From the NCBI GenBank assembly GCA_963170055.1, contig CAUJGJ010000188.1, positions 511,671-575,670 on the forward strand: 64,000 bases of DNA, read 5' to 3'. The notes under the pieces were generated by a model, which did no database searches, was not told the origin of the DNA, and saw only the letters and a list, made by a program, of their open reading frames with translations. The DNA comes from Halisarca cf. caerulea (Eukaryota > Porifera > Demospongiae > Chondrillida > Halisarcidae). Positions 7,800-23,221 of the stretch are shown here, piece after piece. The position numbers and the translations under genes were made by a program. Positions within the stretch are counted from its first letter, which is position 1; the number at the start of each line of letters is the position of its first letter.

Positions 7800-10381
7800 G
7801 TTCTCTTTGCGATACAAATTATTAAAACTTTGTAACATTTTAAACTTAACTATTTCATTTGTAATATCTTAGTAAATTTGCCAATTTTGTACTTTTCCTT
7901 ATTTTATACTTATGTTTCTAACGTTCTCTTTGCGATACAAATAATACAAGCTTTGTAACATTTTAAACTTAACTATTTCATTGTTAATATCTTAGTAATT
8001 TTGCCAATTTAGTACTTTTCCTAATTTTAAACTTATGTTTCTAACGTTCTCTTTGCGATACAAATTATTAAAACTTGGCAACATTTTTAACTTACCTATT
8101 TCAATTGTAATATCTTAGGAACTTTGCCAATTTTGTACTTTCCCTTATTTTAAACTTATGTTTCTAACGCTCTCTTTGCGATACAAATTATTTAAACTTT
8201 GTAACATTTTAAACTTAACTATTTCATTGTTAATATCGTAGTAATTTTGCCAATTTAGTACTTTTCCTAATTTTAAACTTATGTTTCTAACGTTCTCTTT
8301 GCGATAAAAATTATTAAAACTTGGCAACATTTTTAACTTACCTATTTCAATTGTAATATCTTAGGAACTTTGCCAATTTTGTACTTTCCCTTATTTTAAA
8401 CTTATGTTTCTAACGCTCTCTTTGCGATACAAATTATTTAAACTTTGTAACATTTTAAACTTAACTATTTCATTGTTAATATCTTAGTAACTTTGCCAAT
8501 TTTGTACTTTTCCTAATTTTAAACTTATGTTTCTAACGTTCCACTTGCGATACAAATTATTAAAACTTTGTAACATTTTAAACTTAACTATTTCATTTAT
8601 GATATCTTAGGAACTTTGCCAATTTAGTACTTTTCCTAATTTTAAACTTATCTTTCTAGCGTTCTACTCGCGATACAAATTATTAAAACTTTGTAACATT
8701 TTAAACTTAACTATTTCATTGTTAATATCTCAGTAACTTTGCCAATTTTGTGCTTTCCCTAATTTTAAATTTATGTTTCTAACGTTCTACTTGCGATACA
8801 AATTATTAAAACTTTGTAACATTTTAAACTTAACTATTTCATTGTTAATATCTTAGGAACTTTGCCAATTTAGTACTTTTCCTAATTTTAAACTTATGTT
8901 TCTAACGTTCTCTTTGCGATACAAATATTACAACTTTGTAACATTTTAAACTTAACTATTTCATTTGTGATATCTTAGGAACTTTGCCAATTTTTTACTT
9001 TTCCTCATTTTAAACTTATGTTTCTAACGTTCTACTTGCGATACAAATTATTAAAACTTTGTAACATTTTAAACTTAACTATTTCATTAATGATATCTTA
9101 GGAACTTTGCCACTTTAGTACTTTTCCCAATTTTAAAGTTATGTTTCTAACGTTCTCTTTGCGATACAAATTATTAAAACTTTGTAACATTTTAAACTTA
9201 ACTATTTCATTTGTAATATCTTAGGAACTTTGCCAATTTTGTACTTTTGCTAATTTTAAACTTATGTTTCTAACGTTCTCTTTGTGATACAAATTATTTA
9301 AACTTTGTAACATTTTAAACTTAACTATTTCATTTATGATATCTTAGGAACTTTGCCAATTTTGTACTTTTCCTAATCTTAAACTTTTGTTTCTAACGTT
9401 CTACTCGCGATACAAATTATTAAAATTTTGTAACATTTTAAACTTAACTATTTCATTTGTAATATCTTAGGAACTTTGCCAATTTTGTACTTTTCCTAAT
9501 TTTAAACTTATGTTTCTAACGTTCTCTTTGCGATACAAATTATTAAAATTTTGTAACATTTTAAACTTAACTATTTCATTGTTGATATCTTAGTAACTTT
9601 GCCAATTTTGTACTTTCCCTAATTTTGAACTTATGTTTCTAACGTTCTCTTTGCGATACAAATTATTTAAACTTTGTAACATTTTAAACTTAACTATTTC
9701 ATTTGTAATATCTTAGGAACTTTGCCAATTTTGAACTTTCCCTAATTTTAAACTTATGTTTCTAACATTTTACTCGCGATACAAATTATTAAAATTTTGT
9801 AACATTTTAAACTTAACTATTTCATTGTTAATATCTTAGTAACTTTGCCAATTTTGTACTTTTCCTAATTTTAAACTTATGTTTCTAACGTTCTACTCGC
9901 GATACAAATTATAAAAACTTTGTAACATTTTCAACTTAACTATTTCATTTGTAATATCTTAGTAACTTTGCCAATTTTGTACTTTCCCTAATTTTAAACT
10001 TATGTTTCTAACGTTCTACTTGCGATACAAATTATTAAAACTTTGTAACATTTTAAACTTAGCTATTTCATTTCTGATATCTTAGGAACTTTGGCAATTT
10101 GGTACTTTTCCTAATTTTAAAATTATGTTTCTAACGTTCTCTTTGCGATAAAAATTATTAAAACTTGGCAACATTTTTAACTTACCTATTTCAATTGTAA
10201 TATCTTAGGAACTTTGCCAATTTTGTACTTTCCCTTATTTTAAACTTATGTTTCTAACGCTCTCTTTGCGATACAAATTATTTAAACTTTGTAACATTTT
10301 AAACTTAACTATTTCATTGTTAATATCTTAGTAACTTTGCCAATTTTGTACTTTTCCTAATTTTAAACTTATGTTTCTAAC

Positions 10382-12223
10382 GTTCCACTTGCGATACAAA
10401 TTATTAAAACTTTGTAACATTTTAAACTTAACTATTTCATTTATGATATCTTAGGAACTTTGCCAATTTAGTACTTTTCCTAATTTTAAACTTATCTTTC
10501 TAGCGTTCTACTCGCGATACAAATTATTAAAACTTTGTAACATTTTAAACTTAACTATTTCATTGTTAATATCTCAGTAACTTTGCCAATTTTGTGCTTT
10601 CCCTAATTTTAAATTTATGTTTCTAACGTTCTACTTGCGATACAAATTATTAAAACTTTGTAACATTTTAAACTTAACTATTTCATTGTTAATATCTTAG
10701 GAACTTTGCCAATTTAGTACTTTTCCTAATTTTAAACTTATGTTTCTAACGTTCTCTTTGCGATACAAATATTACAACTTTGTAACATTTTAAACTTAAC
10801 TATTTCATTTGTGATATCTTAGGAACTTTGCCAATTTTTTACTTTTCCTCATTTTAAACTTATGTTTCTAACGTTCTACTTGCGATACAAATTATTTAAA
10901 CTTTGTAACATTTTAAACGTAACTATTTCATTGTTAATATCTTAGTAACTTTGCCAATTTTGTACTTTTCCTAATTTTAAACTTATGTTTCTAACGTTCC
11001 ACTTGCGATACAAATTATTAAAACTTTGTAACATTTTAAACTTAACTATTTCATTTATGATATCTTAGGAACTTTGCCAATTTAGTACTTTTCCTAATTT
11101 TAAACTTATCTTTCTAGCGTTCTACTCGCGATACAAATTATTAAAACTTTGTAACATTTTAAACTTAACTATTTCATTGTTAATATCTCAGTAACTTTGC
11201 CAATTTTGTGCTTTCCCTAATTTTAAATTTATGTTTCTAACGTTCTACTTGCGATACAAATTATTAAAACTTTGTAACATTTTAAACTTAACTATTTCAT
11301 TGTTAATATCTTAGGAACTTTGCCAATTTAGTACTTTTCCTAATTTTAAACTTATGTTTCTAACGTTCTCTTTGCGATACAAATATTACAACTTTGTAAC
11401 ATTTTAAACTTAACTATTTCATTTGTGATATCTTAGGAACTTTGCCAATTTTTTACTTTTCCTCATTTTAAACTTATGTTTCTAACGTTCTACTTGCGAT
11501 ACAAATTATTTAAACTTTGTAACATTTTAAACGTAACTATTTCATTGTTAATATCTTAGTAACTTTGCCAATTTTGTACTTTTCCTAATTTTAAACTTAT
11601 GTTTCTAACGTTCCACTTGCGATACAAATTATTAAAACTTTGTAACATTTTAAACTTAACTATTTCATTTATGATATCTTAGGAACTTTGCCAATTTAGT
11701 ACTTTTCCTAATTTTAAACTTATCTTTCTAGCGTTCTACTCGCGATACAAATTATTAAAACTTTGTAACATTTTAAACTTAACTATTTCATTGTTAATAT
11801 CTCAGTAACTTTGCCAATTTTGTGCTTTCCCTAATTTTAAATTTATGTTTCTAACGTTCTACTTGCGATACAAATTATTAAAACTTTGTAACATTTTAAA
11901 CTTAACTATTTCATTGTTAATATCTTAGGAACTTTGCCAATTTAGTACTTTTCCTAATTTTAAACTTATGTTTCTAACGTTCTCTTTGCGATACAAATAT
12001 TACAACTTTGTAACATTTTAAACTTAACTATTTCATTTGTGATATCTTAGGAACTTTGCCAATTTTTTACTTTTCCTCATTTTAAACTTATGTTTCTAAC
12101 GTTCTACTTGCGATACAAATTATTAAAACTTTGTAACATTTTAAACTTAACTATTTCATTAATGATATCTTAGGAACTTTGCCACTTTAGTACTTTTCCC
12201 AATTTTAAAGTTATGTTTCTAAC
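10382..12223 (+). repeat. 614-bp higher-order repeat (5 monomers), three tandem copies
   Basis: The marker GTTCCACTTGCG occurs at 10382, 10996 and 11610, exactly 614 bp apart (5 x 123 minus the 1-bp deletion in the CAAATATTAC monomer). Each copy carries the same ordered variants: GTTCCAC, CTTTCTAGCGTTCTACTCG, ATCTCAGTAAC with TGTGCTTTCCC, the short CAAATATTAC monomer, and a TTTTTTACTTTTCCTCA monomer. An earlier copy starts at 8538. The third copy ends in a different fifth monomer (CATTAATGATATC, also at 9085), which marks an exchange point. Confidence 0.88.
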
Positions 12224-12241
12224 GTTCTCTTTGCGATACAA

Positions 12242-15200
12242 ATTATTAAAACTTTGTAACATTTTAAACTTAACTATTTCATTTGTAATATCTTAGGAAC
12301 TTTGCCAATTTTGTACTTTTCCTAATTTTAAACTTATGTTTCTAACGTTCTCTTTGCGATACAAATTATTAAAATTTTGTAACATTTTAAACTTAACTAT
12401 TTCATTGTTGATATCTTAGTAACTTTGCCAATTTTGTACTTTCCCTAATTTTGAACTTATGTTTCTAACGTTCTCTTTGCGATACAAATTATTTAAACTT
12501 TGTAACATTTTAAACTTAACTATTTCATTTGTAATATCTTAGGAACTTTGCCAATTTTGAACTTTCCCTAATTTTAAACTTATGTTTCTAACATTTTACT
12601 CGCGATACAAATTATTAAAATTTTGTAACATTTTAAACTTAACTATTTCATTGTTGATATCTTAGTAACTTTGCCAATTTTGTACTTTTCCTAATTTTAA
12701 ACTTATGTTTCTAACGTTCTACTCGCGATACAAATTATAAAAACTTTGTAACATTTTCAACTTAACTATTTCATTTGTAATATCTTAGTAACTTTGCCAA
12801 TTTTGTACTTTCCCTAATTTTAAACTTATGTTTCTAACGTTCTACTTGCGATACAAATTATTAAAACTTTGTAACATTTTAAACTTAGCTATTTCATTTC
12901 TGATATCTTAGGAACTTTGGCAATTTGGTACTTTTCCTAATTTTAAAATTATGTTTCTAACGTTCTGTTTGCGATACAAATTATTAAAATTTTGTAACAT
13001 TTTAAACTTAACTATTTCATTTGTAATATCTAAGGAACTTACCAATTTTGTACTTTTCCTAATTTTGAACTTATGTTTCTAACGTTCTCTTTGCGATACA
13101 AATTATTAAAACTTTGTAACATTTTAAACTTAACTATTTCATTTATGATATCTTAGGAACTTTGCCAATTTTGTACTTTTCCTAATCTTAAACTTATGTT
13201 TCTAACGTTCTCTTTGCGATACAAATTATTTAAACTTTGTAACATTTTAAACTTAACTATTTCATTAGTAATATCTTAGGAACTTTGCCAATTTTGTACT
13301 TTTCCTAATTTTACACTTATGTTTCTAACGTTCTCTTTGCGATACAAATTATTAAAATTTTGTAACATTTTAAACTTAACTATTTCATTTGTAATGTCTT
13401 AGTAACTTTGCCAATTTTGTACTTTCCCTAATTTTAAACTTATGTTTCTAACGTTCTCTTTGCGATACAAACTATTAAAACTTTGTAACATTTTAAACTT
13501 AACTATTTCATTGTTGATATCTTAGTAACTTTGCCAATTTTGTACTTTCCCTAATTTTAAACTTATGTTTCTAACGTTCTCTTTGCGATACAAATTATTT
13601 AAACTTTGTAACATTTTAAACTTAACTATTTCATTTATGATATCTTAGTAACTTTGTCAATTTTGTACTTTTCCTAATCTTAAACTTATGTTTCTAACGT
13701 TCTCTTTGCGATACAAATTATTTAAACTTTGTAACATTTTAAACTTAACTATTTCATTTGTAATATCTTAGGAACTTTGCCAATTTTGTACTTTCCCTAA
13801 TTTTAAACTTATGTTTCCAACGTTCTACTTGCGATACAAATTATTAAAACTTTTTAAAATTTTAAACTTAGCTATTTCATTTCTGATATCTTAGGAACTT
13901 TGCCAATTTTGGACTTTTCCTAATTTTAAACTTATGTTTCTAACGTTCTACTCGCGATACAAATTATTAAAACTTTGTAACATTTTAAACTTAACTATTT
14001 CATTTGTAATATCTTAGGAACTTTGCCAATTTTGTACTTTTCCTAATTTTAAACTTATGTTTCTAACTTTCTCTTTGCGATACAAATTATTAAAATTTTG
14101 TAACATTTTAAACTTAACTATCTCATTGTTAATTTCTTAGGAACTTTGCCAATTTTGTACTTTTCCTAATTTTAAACTTATGTTTCTAACGTTCTCTTTG
14201 CGATACAAGTTATTAAAATTTTGTAACATTTTAAACTTAACTATTTCATTTGTAATATCTAAGGAACTTACCAATTTTGTACTTTTCCTAATTTTAAACT
14301 TATGTTTCTAACGTTCTCTTAGCGATACAAATTATTTAAACTTTATAACATTTTAAACTTAACTATTTCATTGTTAATATCTTAGGAACTTTGCCAATTT
14401 TGTACTTTTCCTAATTTTAAACTTATGTTTCTAAAGTTCTCTTTGTGATACAAATTATTTAAACTTTGTAACATTTCAAACTTAACTATTTCATTTATGA
14501 TATCTTAGGAACTTTGCCAATTTTGTACTTTTCCTAATCTTAAACTTTTGTTTCTAACGTTCTACTCGCGATACAAATTATTAAAATTTTGTAACATTTT
14601 AAACTAAACTATTTCATTTGTAATATCTTAGGAACTTTGCCAATTTTGTACTTTTCCTAATTTTAAACTTATGTTTCTAATGTTCTCTTTGCGATACAAA
14701 TTATTAAAACTTTGTAACATTTTAAACTTAACTATTTCATTGTTGATATCTTAATAACTTTGCCAATTTTGTACTTTTCCTAATTTTAAACTTATGTTTC
14801 TAAAGTTCTCTTTGCGATACAAATTATTAAAATTTTGTAGCATTTTAAACTTAACTATTTCATTGTTGATATCTTAGTAACTTTGCCAATTTTCTACTTT
14901 TCCTAATCTTAAACTTTATTTTCTAACGTTCTACTCGCGATACAAATTATTAAAACTTTGTAACATTTTACACTTAACTATTTCATTTGTAATATCTTAG
15001 GAACTTTGCCAATTTTGTACTTTCCCTAATTTTAAACTTATGTTTCTAACGTTCTCTTTGTGATACAAATTATTTAAACTTTGTAACATTTTAAACTTAA
15101 CTATTTCATTTATGATATCTTAGGAACTTTGCCAATTTTGTACTTTTCCTAATCTTAAACTTTTGTTTCTAACGTTCTACTCGCGATACAAATTATTAAA

Positions 15201-17450
15201 ATTTTGTAACATTTTAAACTTAACTATTTCATTTGTAATATCTTAGGAACTTTGCCAATTTTGTACTTTTCCTAATTTTAAACTTATGTTTCTAACGTTC
15301 TCTTTGCGATACAAATTATTAAAATTTTGTAACATTTTAAACTTAACTATTTCATTGTTGATATCTTAGTAACTTTGCCAATTTTGTACTTTCCCTAATT
15401 TTGAACTTATGTTTCTAACGTTCTCTTTGCGATACAAATTATTTAAACTTTGTAACATTTTAAACTTAACTATTTCATTTGTAATATCTTAGGAACTTTG
15501 CCAATTTTGAACTTTCCCTAATTTTAAACTTATGTTTCTAACATTTTACTCGCGATACAAATTATTAAAATTTTGTAACATTTTAAACTTAACTATTTCA
15601 TTGTTGATATCTTAGTAACTTTGCCAATTTTGTACTTTCCCTAATTTTAAACTTATTTTTCTAACGTTCTACTCGCGATACAAATTATAAAAACTTTGTA
15701 ACATTTTCAACTTAACTATTTCATTTGTAATATCTTAGTAACTTTGCCAATTTTGTACTTTCCCTAATTTTAAACTTATGTATCTAACGTTCTACTTGCG
15801 ATACAAATTATTAAAACTTTGTAACATTTTAAACTTAGCTATTTCATTTCTGATATCTTAGGAACTTTGGCAATTTGGTACTTTTCCTAATTTTAAAATT
15901 ATGTTTCTAACGTTCTCTTTGCGATACAAATTATTAAAATTTTGTAACATTTTAAACTTAACTATTTCATTTGTAATATCTAAGGAACTTACCAATTTTG
16001 TACTTTTCCTAATTTTGAACTTATGTTTCTAACGTTCTCTTTGCGATACAAATTATTAAAACTTTGTAACATTTTAAACTTAACTATTTCATTTATGATA
16101 TCTTAGGAACTTTGCCAATTTTGTACTTTTCCTAATCTTAAACTTATGTTTCTAACGTTCTCTTTGCGATACAAATTATTTAAACTTTGTAACATTTTAA
16201 ACTTAACTATTTCATTAGTAATATCTTAGGAACTTTGCCAATTTTGTACTTTACCTAATTTTAAACTTATGTTTCTATCGTTCTCTTTGCGATACAAATT
16301 ATTAAAATTTTGTAACATTTTAAACTTAACTATTTCATTGTTGATATCTTAGTAACTTTGCCAATTTTGTACTTTCCCTAATTTTACACTTATGTTTCTA
16401 ACGTTCTCTTTGCGATAAAAATTATTAAAATTTTGTAACATTTTAAACTTAACTATTTCATTTGTAATGTCTTAGTAACTTTGCCAATTTTGTACTTTCC
16501 CTAATTTTAAACTTATGTTTCTAACGTTCTCTTTGCGATACAAACTATTAAAACTTTGTAACATTTTAAACTTAACTATTTCATTGTTGATATCTTAGTA
16601 ACTTTGCCAATTTTGTACTTTCCCTAATTTTAAACTTATGTTTCTAACGTTCTCTTTGCGATACAAATTATTTAAACTTTGTAAAATTTTAAACTTAACT
16701 ATTTCATTTATGATATCTTAGTAACTTTGTCAATTTTTTACTTTTCCTAATCTTAAACTTATGTTTCTAACGTTCTCTTTGCGATACAAATTATTTAAAC
16801 TTTGTAACATTTTAAACTTAACTATTTCATTTGTAATATCTTAGGAACTTTGCCAATTTTGTACTTTCCCTAATTTTAAACTTATGTTTCCAACGTTCTA
16901 CTTGCGATACAAATTATTAAAACTTTTTAAAATTTTAAACTTAGCTATTTCATTTCTGATATCTTAGGAACTTTGCCAATTTTGGACTTTTCCTAATTTT
17001 AAACTTATGTTTCTAACGTTCTACTCGCGATACAAATTATTAAAACTTTGTAACATTTTAAACTTAACTATTTCATTTGTAATATCTTAGGAACTTTGCC
17101 AATTTTGTACTTTTCCTAATTTTAAACTTATGTTTCTAACTTTCTCTTTGCGATACAAATTATTAAAATTTTGTAACATTTTAAACTTAACTATCTCATT
17201 GTTAATTTCTTAGGAACTTTGCCAATTTTGTACTTTTCCTAATTTTAAACTTATGTTTCTAACGTTCTCTTTGCGATACAAATTATTAAAATTTTGTAAC
17301 ATTTTAAACTTAACTATTTCATTTGTAATATCTAAGGAACTTACCAATTTTGTACTTTTCCTAATTTTAAACTTATGTTTCTAACGTTCTCTTTGTGATA
17401 CAAATTATTAAAACTTTGTAACATTTTAAACTTAACTATTTCATTTGTAA
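12242..17450 (+). repeat. About 2.95-kb block duplication in the left array
   Basis: Diagnostic variants recur at +2950 bp (24 monomers minus 2): ACATTTTACTCGCG at 12591 and 15541, CATTAGTAATATC at 13263 and 16213. Further right the offset becomes 3073 bp (TTTCCAACG at 13814 and 16887; CTAAGGAACTTACC near 14268 and 17341), so the second copy gained exactly one monomer near 16.3 kb. ACATTTTACTCGCG also occurs at 9765, 2826 bp before the first copy. Block limits are approximate. Confidence 0.8.
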
Positions 17451-20400
17451 TATCTTAGGAACTTTGCCAATTTTGTACTTTTCCTAATTTTAAACTTATG
17501 TTTCTGACGTTCTCTTTGCGATACAAACTATTAAAATTTTGTAACATTTTAAACTTAACTATTTCATTGTTAATATCTTAGGAACTTTGCCAATTTTGTA
17601 CTTTCCCTAATTTTAAACTTATGTTTCTAATGTTCTCTTTGCGATACAAATTATTAAAACTTTGTAACATTTTAAACTTAACTATTTCATTTGTAATATC
17701 TTAGGAACTTTGCCAATTTTGTACTTTTCCTAATTTTAAACTTATGTTTCTAACGTTCTCTTTGCGATACAAATTATTTAAATTTTGTAACATTTTAAAC
17801 TTAACTATTTCATTCTTTATATCTTAGTAACTTTGCCAATTTTGTACTTTTCCTAATCTTAAACTTTATTTTCTAACGTTCTACTCGCGATACAAATTAT
17901 TAAAACTTTGTAACATTTTAAACTTAACTATTTCATTGTTGATATCTTAATAACTTTGCCAATTTTGTACTTTCCCTAATTTTAAACTTATGTTTCTAAT
18001 GTTCTCTTTGCGATACAAATTATTTAAACTTTGTAACATTTTAAACTTAACTATTTCATTTGTAATATCTTAGGAACTTTGCCAATTTTGTACTTTTCCT
18101 AATTTTAAACTTATGTTTCTAACGTTCTCTTTGCGATACAAATTATTTAAATTTTGTAACATTTTAAACTTAACTATTTCATTCTTTATATCTTAGTAAC
18201 TTTGCCAATTTTGTACTTTTCCTAATCTTAAACTTTATTTTCTAACGTTCTACTCGCGATACAAATTATTAAAACTTTGTAACATTTTAAACTTAACTAT
18301 TTCATTTGTAATATCTTAGGAACTTTGCCAATTTTGTACTTTCCCTAATTTTAAACTTATGTTTCTAACGTTCTGTTTGTGATACAAATTATTTAAACTT
18401 TGTAACATTTTAAACTTAACTATTTCATTTGTAATATCTTAGGAACTTTGCCAATTTTGTACTTTTCCTAATTTTAAACTTATGTTTCTAACGTTCTCTT
18501 TGCGATACAAACTATTAAAATTTTGTAACATTTTAAACTTAACTATTTCATTGTTGATATCTTAGTAACTTTGCCAATTTTCTACTTTTCCTAATTTTAA
18601 ACTTATGTTTCTAATGTTCTCTTTGCGATACAAATTATTTAAACTTTGTAACATTTTAAACTTAACTATTTCATTTAAGATATCTTAGGAACTTTGCCAA
18701 TTTTGTACTTTTCCTAATCTTAAACTTTAGTTTCTAGCGTTCTACTCGCGATACAAATTGTTAAATTTTGTAACATTTTAAACTTAACTATTTCATTCTT
18801 TATATCTTAGTAACTTAGCCAATTTTGTACTTTTCCTAATCTTAAACTTTATTTTCTAACGTTCTACTCGCGATACAAATTATTAAAACTTTGTAACATT
18901 TTAAACTTAACTATTTCATTGTAAATATCTTAGTAACTTTGCCAATTTTGTACTTTCCCTAATTTTAAACTTATGTTTCTAACGTTCTCTTTGCGATACA
19001 AACTATTAAAATTTTGTAACATTTTAAACTTAACTATTTCATTCTTGATATCTTAATAACTTTGCCAATTTTGTACTTTCCCTAATTTTAAACTTATGTT
19101 TCTAATGTTCTCTTTGCGATACAAATTATTTAAACTTTGTAACATTTTAAACTTAACTATTTCATTTATGATATCTTAGTAACTTTGCCAATTTTGTACT
19201 TTCCCTAATTTTAAACTTATGTTTCTAACGTTCTCTTTGCGATACAAATTATTTAAACTTTGTAACATTTTAAACTTAACTATTTCATTTATGATATCTT
19301 AGGAACTTTGCCAATTTTGTACTTTTCCTAATTTTAAACTTATGTTTCTAACGTTCTCTTTGCGATACAAACTATTAAAATTTTGTAACATTTTAAACTT
19401 AACTATTTCATTGTTGATATCTTAATAACTTTGCCAATTTTGTACTTTCCCTAATTTTAAACTTATGTTTCTAATGTTCTCTTTGCGATACAAATTATTT
19501 AAACTTTGTAACATTTTAAACTTAACTATTTCATTTGTAATATCTTGGGAACTTTGCCAATTTTGTACTTTCCCTAATTTTAAACTTATGTTTCTAACGT
19601 TCTCTTTGCGATACAAATTATTTAAATTTTGTAACATTTTAAACTTAACTATTTCATTCTTTATATCTTAGTAACTTTGCCAATTTTGTACTTTTCCTAA
19701 TCTTAAACTTTATTTTCTAACGTTCTACTCGCGATACAAATTATTAAAACTTTGTAACATTTTAAACTTAACTATTTCATTTGTAATATCTTAGGAACTT
19801 TGCCAATTTTGTACTTTCCCTAATTTTAAACTTATGTTTCTAACGTTCTCTTTGTGATACAAATTATTAAAACTTTGTAACATTTTAAACTTAACTATTT
19901 CATTTGTAATATCTTAGGAACTTTGCAAATTTTGTACTTTTCCTAATTTTAAACTTATGTTTCTAACGTTCTCTTTGCGATACAAACTATTAAAATTTTG
20001 TAACATTTTAAACTTAACTATTTCATTGTTGATATCTTAATAACTTTGCCAATTTTGTACTTTCCCTAATTTTAAACTTATGTTTCTAATGTTCTCTTTT
20101 CGATACAAATTATTTAAACTTTGTAACATTTTAAACTTAACTATTTCATTTGTAATATCTTAGGAACTTTGCCAATTTTGTACTTTTCCTAATTTTAAAC
20201 TTATGTTTCTAATGTTCTCTTTGCGATACAAATTATTTAAACTTTGTAACATTTTAAACTTAACTATTTCATTTATGATATCTTAGGAACTTTGCCAATT
20301 TTGTACTTTTCCTAATTTTAAACTTATGTTTCTAACGTTCTCTTTGCGATACAAACTATTAAAATTTTGTAACATTTTAAACTTAACTATTTCATTGTTG

Positions 20401-23221
20401 ATATCTTAATAACTTTGCCAATTTTGTACTTTCCCTAATTTTAAACTTATGTTTCTAATGTTCTCTTTGCGATACAAATTATTTAAACTTTGTAACATTT
20501 TAAACTTAACTATTTCATTTGTAATATCTTAGGAACTTTGCCAATTTTGTACTTTCCCTAATTTTAAACTTATGTTTCTAACGTTCTCTTTGCGATACAA
20601 ATTATTTAAATTTTGTAACATTTTAAACTTAACTATTTCATTCTTTATATCTTAGTAACTTTGCCAATTTTGTACTTTTCCTAATCTTAAACTTTATTTT
20701 CTAACGTTCTACTCACGATACAAATTATTAAAACTTTGTAACATTTTAAACTTAACTATTTCATTTGTAATATCTTAGGAACTTTGCCAATTTTGTACTT
20801 TCCCTAATTTTAAACTTATGTTTCTAACGTTCTCTTTGTGATACAAATTATTAAAACTTTGTAACATTTTAAACTTAACTATTTCATTTGTAATATCTTA
20901 GGAACTTTGCAAATTTTGTACTTTTCCTAATTTTAAACTTATGTTTCTAACGTTCTCTTTGCGATACAAACTATTAAAATTTTGTAACATTTTAAACTTA
21001 ACTATTTCATTGTAAATATCTTAGTAACTTTGCCAATTTTGTACTTTCCCTAATTTTAAACTTATGTTTCTAACGTTCTCTTTGTGATACAAATTATTTA
21101 AACTTTGTAACATTTTAAACTTAACTATTTCATTGTTGATATCTTAATAACTTTGCCAATTTTGTACTTTCCCTAATTTTAAACTTATGTTTCTAATGTT
21201 CTCTTTGCGATACAAATTTTTTAAACTTTGTAACATTTTAAACTTAACTATTTCATTTATGATATCTTAGAAACTTTGCCAATTTTGTACTTTTCCTAAT
21301 TTTAAACTTATGTTTCTAACGTTCTCTTTGCGATACAAATTATTTAAACTTTGTAACATTTTAAACTTAACTATTTCATTTATGATATCTTAGGAACTTT
21401 GCCAATTTTGTACTTTCCCTAATTTTAAACTTATGTTTCTAACATTCTCTTTCCGATACAAATTATTTAAACTTTGTAACATTTTAAACTTAACTATTTC
21501 ATTTATGATATCTTAGAAACTTTGCCAATTTTGTACTTTTCCTAATTTTAAACTTATGTTTCTAACGTTCTCTTTGCGATACAAACTATTAAAATTTTGT
21601 AACATTTTAAACTTAACTATTTCATTGTTGATATCTTAGTAACTTTGCCAATTTTGTACTTTCCCTAATTTTAAACTTATGTTTCTAACGTTCTCTTTGC
21701 GATACAAACTATTAAAATTTTGTAACATTTTAAACTTAACTATTTCATTGTTAATATCTTAGTAATTTTGCCAATTTTGTACTTTCCCTAATTTTAAACT
21801 TATTTTTCTAACGTTCTCTTTGTGATACAAATTATTTAAACTTTGTAACATTTTAAACTTAACTATTTCATTTATGATATCTTAGTAACTTTGCCAATTT
21901 TGTACTTTCCCTAATTTTAAACTTATGTTTCTAACGTTCTCTTTGCGATACAAACTATTAAAATTTTGTAACATTTTAAACTTAACTATTTCATTGTTAA
22001 TATCTTAGTAACTTTGCCAATTTTGTACTTTCCCTAATTTTAAACTTATTTTTCTAACGTTCTCTTTGTGATACAAATTATTTAAACTTTGTAACATTTT
22101 AAACTTAACTATTTCATTTATGATATCTTAGTAACTTTGCCAATTTTGTACTTTCCCTAATTTTAAACTTATGTTTCTAACGTTCTCTTTGCGATACAAA
22201 CTATTAAAATTTTGTAACATTTTAAACTTAACTATTTCATTGTTGATATCTTAGTAACTTTGCCAATTTTGTACTTTCCCTAATTTTAAACTTATGTTTC
22301 TAACGTTCTCTTTGCGATACAAATTATTTAAACTTTGTAACATTTTAAACTTAACTATTTCATTTATGATATCTTAGTGACTTTGCCAATTTTGTACTTT
22401 CCCTAATTTTAAACTTATGTTTCTAACATTCTCTTTCCGATACAAATTATTTAAACTTTGTAACATTTTAAACTTAACTATTTCATTTATGATATCTTAG
22501 GAACTTTGCCAATTTTGTACTTTTCCTAATCTTAAACTTATGTTTCTAACGTTCTCTTTGCGATACAAACTATTAAAATTTTGTAACATTTTAAACTTAA
22601 CTATTTCATTGTTGATATCTTAATAACTTTGCCAATTTTGTACTTTCCCTAATTTTAAACTTATGTTTCTAATGTTCTCTTTGCGATACAAATTATTTAA
22701 ACTTTGTAACATTTTAAACTTAACTATTTCATTTGTAATATCTTAGGAACTTTGCCAATTTTGTACTTTTCCTAATTTTAAACTTATGTTTCTAACGTTC
22801 TCTTTGCGATACAAATTATTTAAATTTTGTAACATTTTAAACTTAACTATTTCATTTGTAATATCTTAGGAACTTTGCCAATTTTTTACTTTTCCTAATT
22901 TTAAACTTATGTTTCTAACGTTCTCTTTGCGATACAAACTATTAAAATTTTGTAACATTTTAAACTTAACTATTTCATTGTTGATATCTTAGTAACTTTG
23001 CCAATTTTGTACTTTCCCTAATTTTAAACTTATGTTTCTAACGTTCTCTTTGCGATACAAATTATTTAAACTTTGTAACATTTTAAACTTAACTATTTCA
23101 TTTATGATATCTTAGAAACTTTGCCAATTTTGTACTTTTCCTAATTTTAAACTTATGTTTCTAACGTTCTCTTTGCGATACAAACTATTAAAATTTTGTA
23201 ACATTTTAAACTTAACTATTT

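Noticed and set aside
19422..19671. Open frames of about 70 residues inside the satellite on both strands (also 8145-8330, 27540-27755, 45376-45591, 55580-55795, 59024-59239)
   Set aside because: They are two satellite units read through where the single stop site was mutated; the translation simply repeats every 41 residues.
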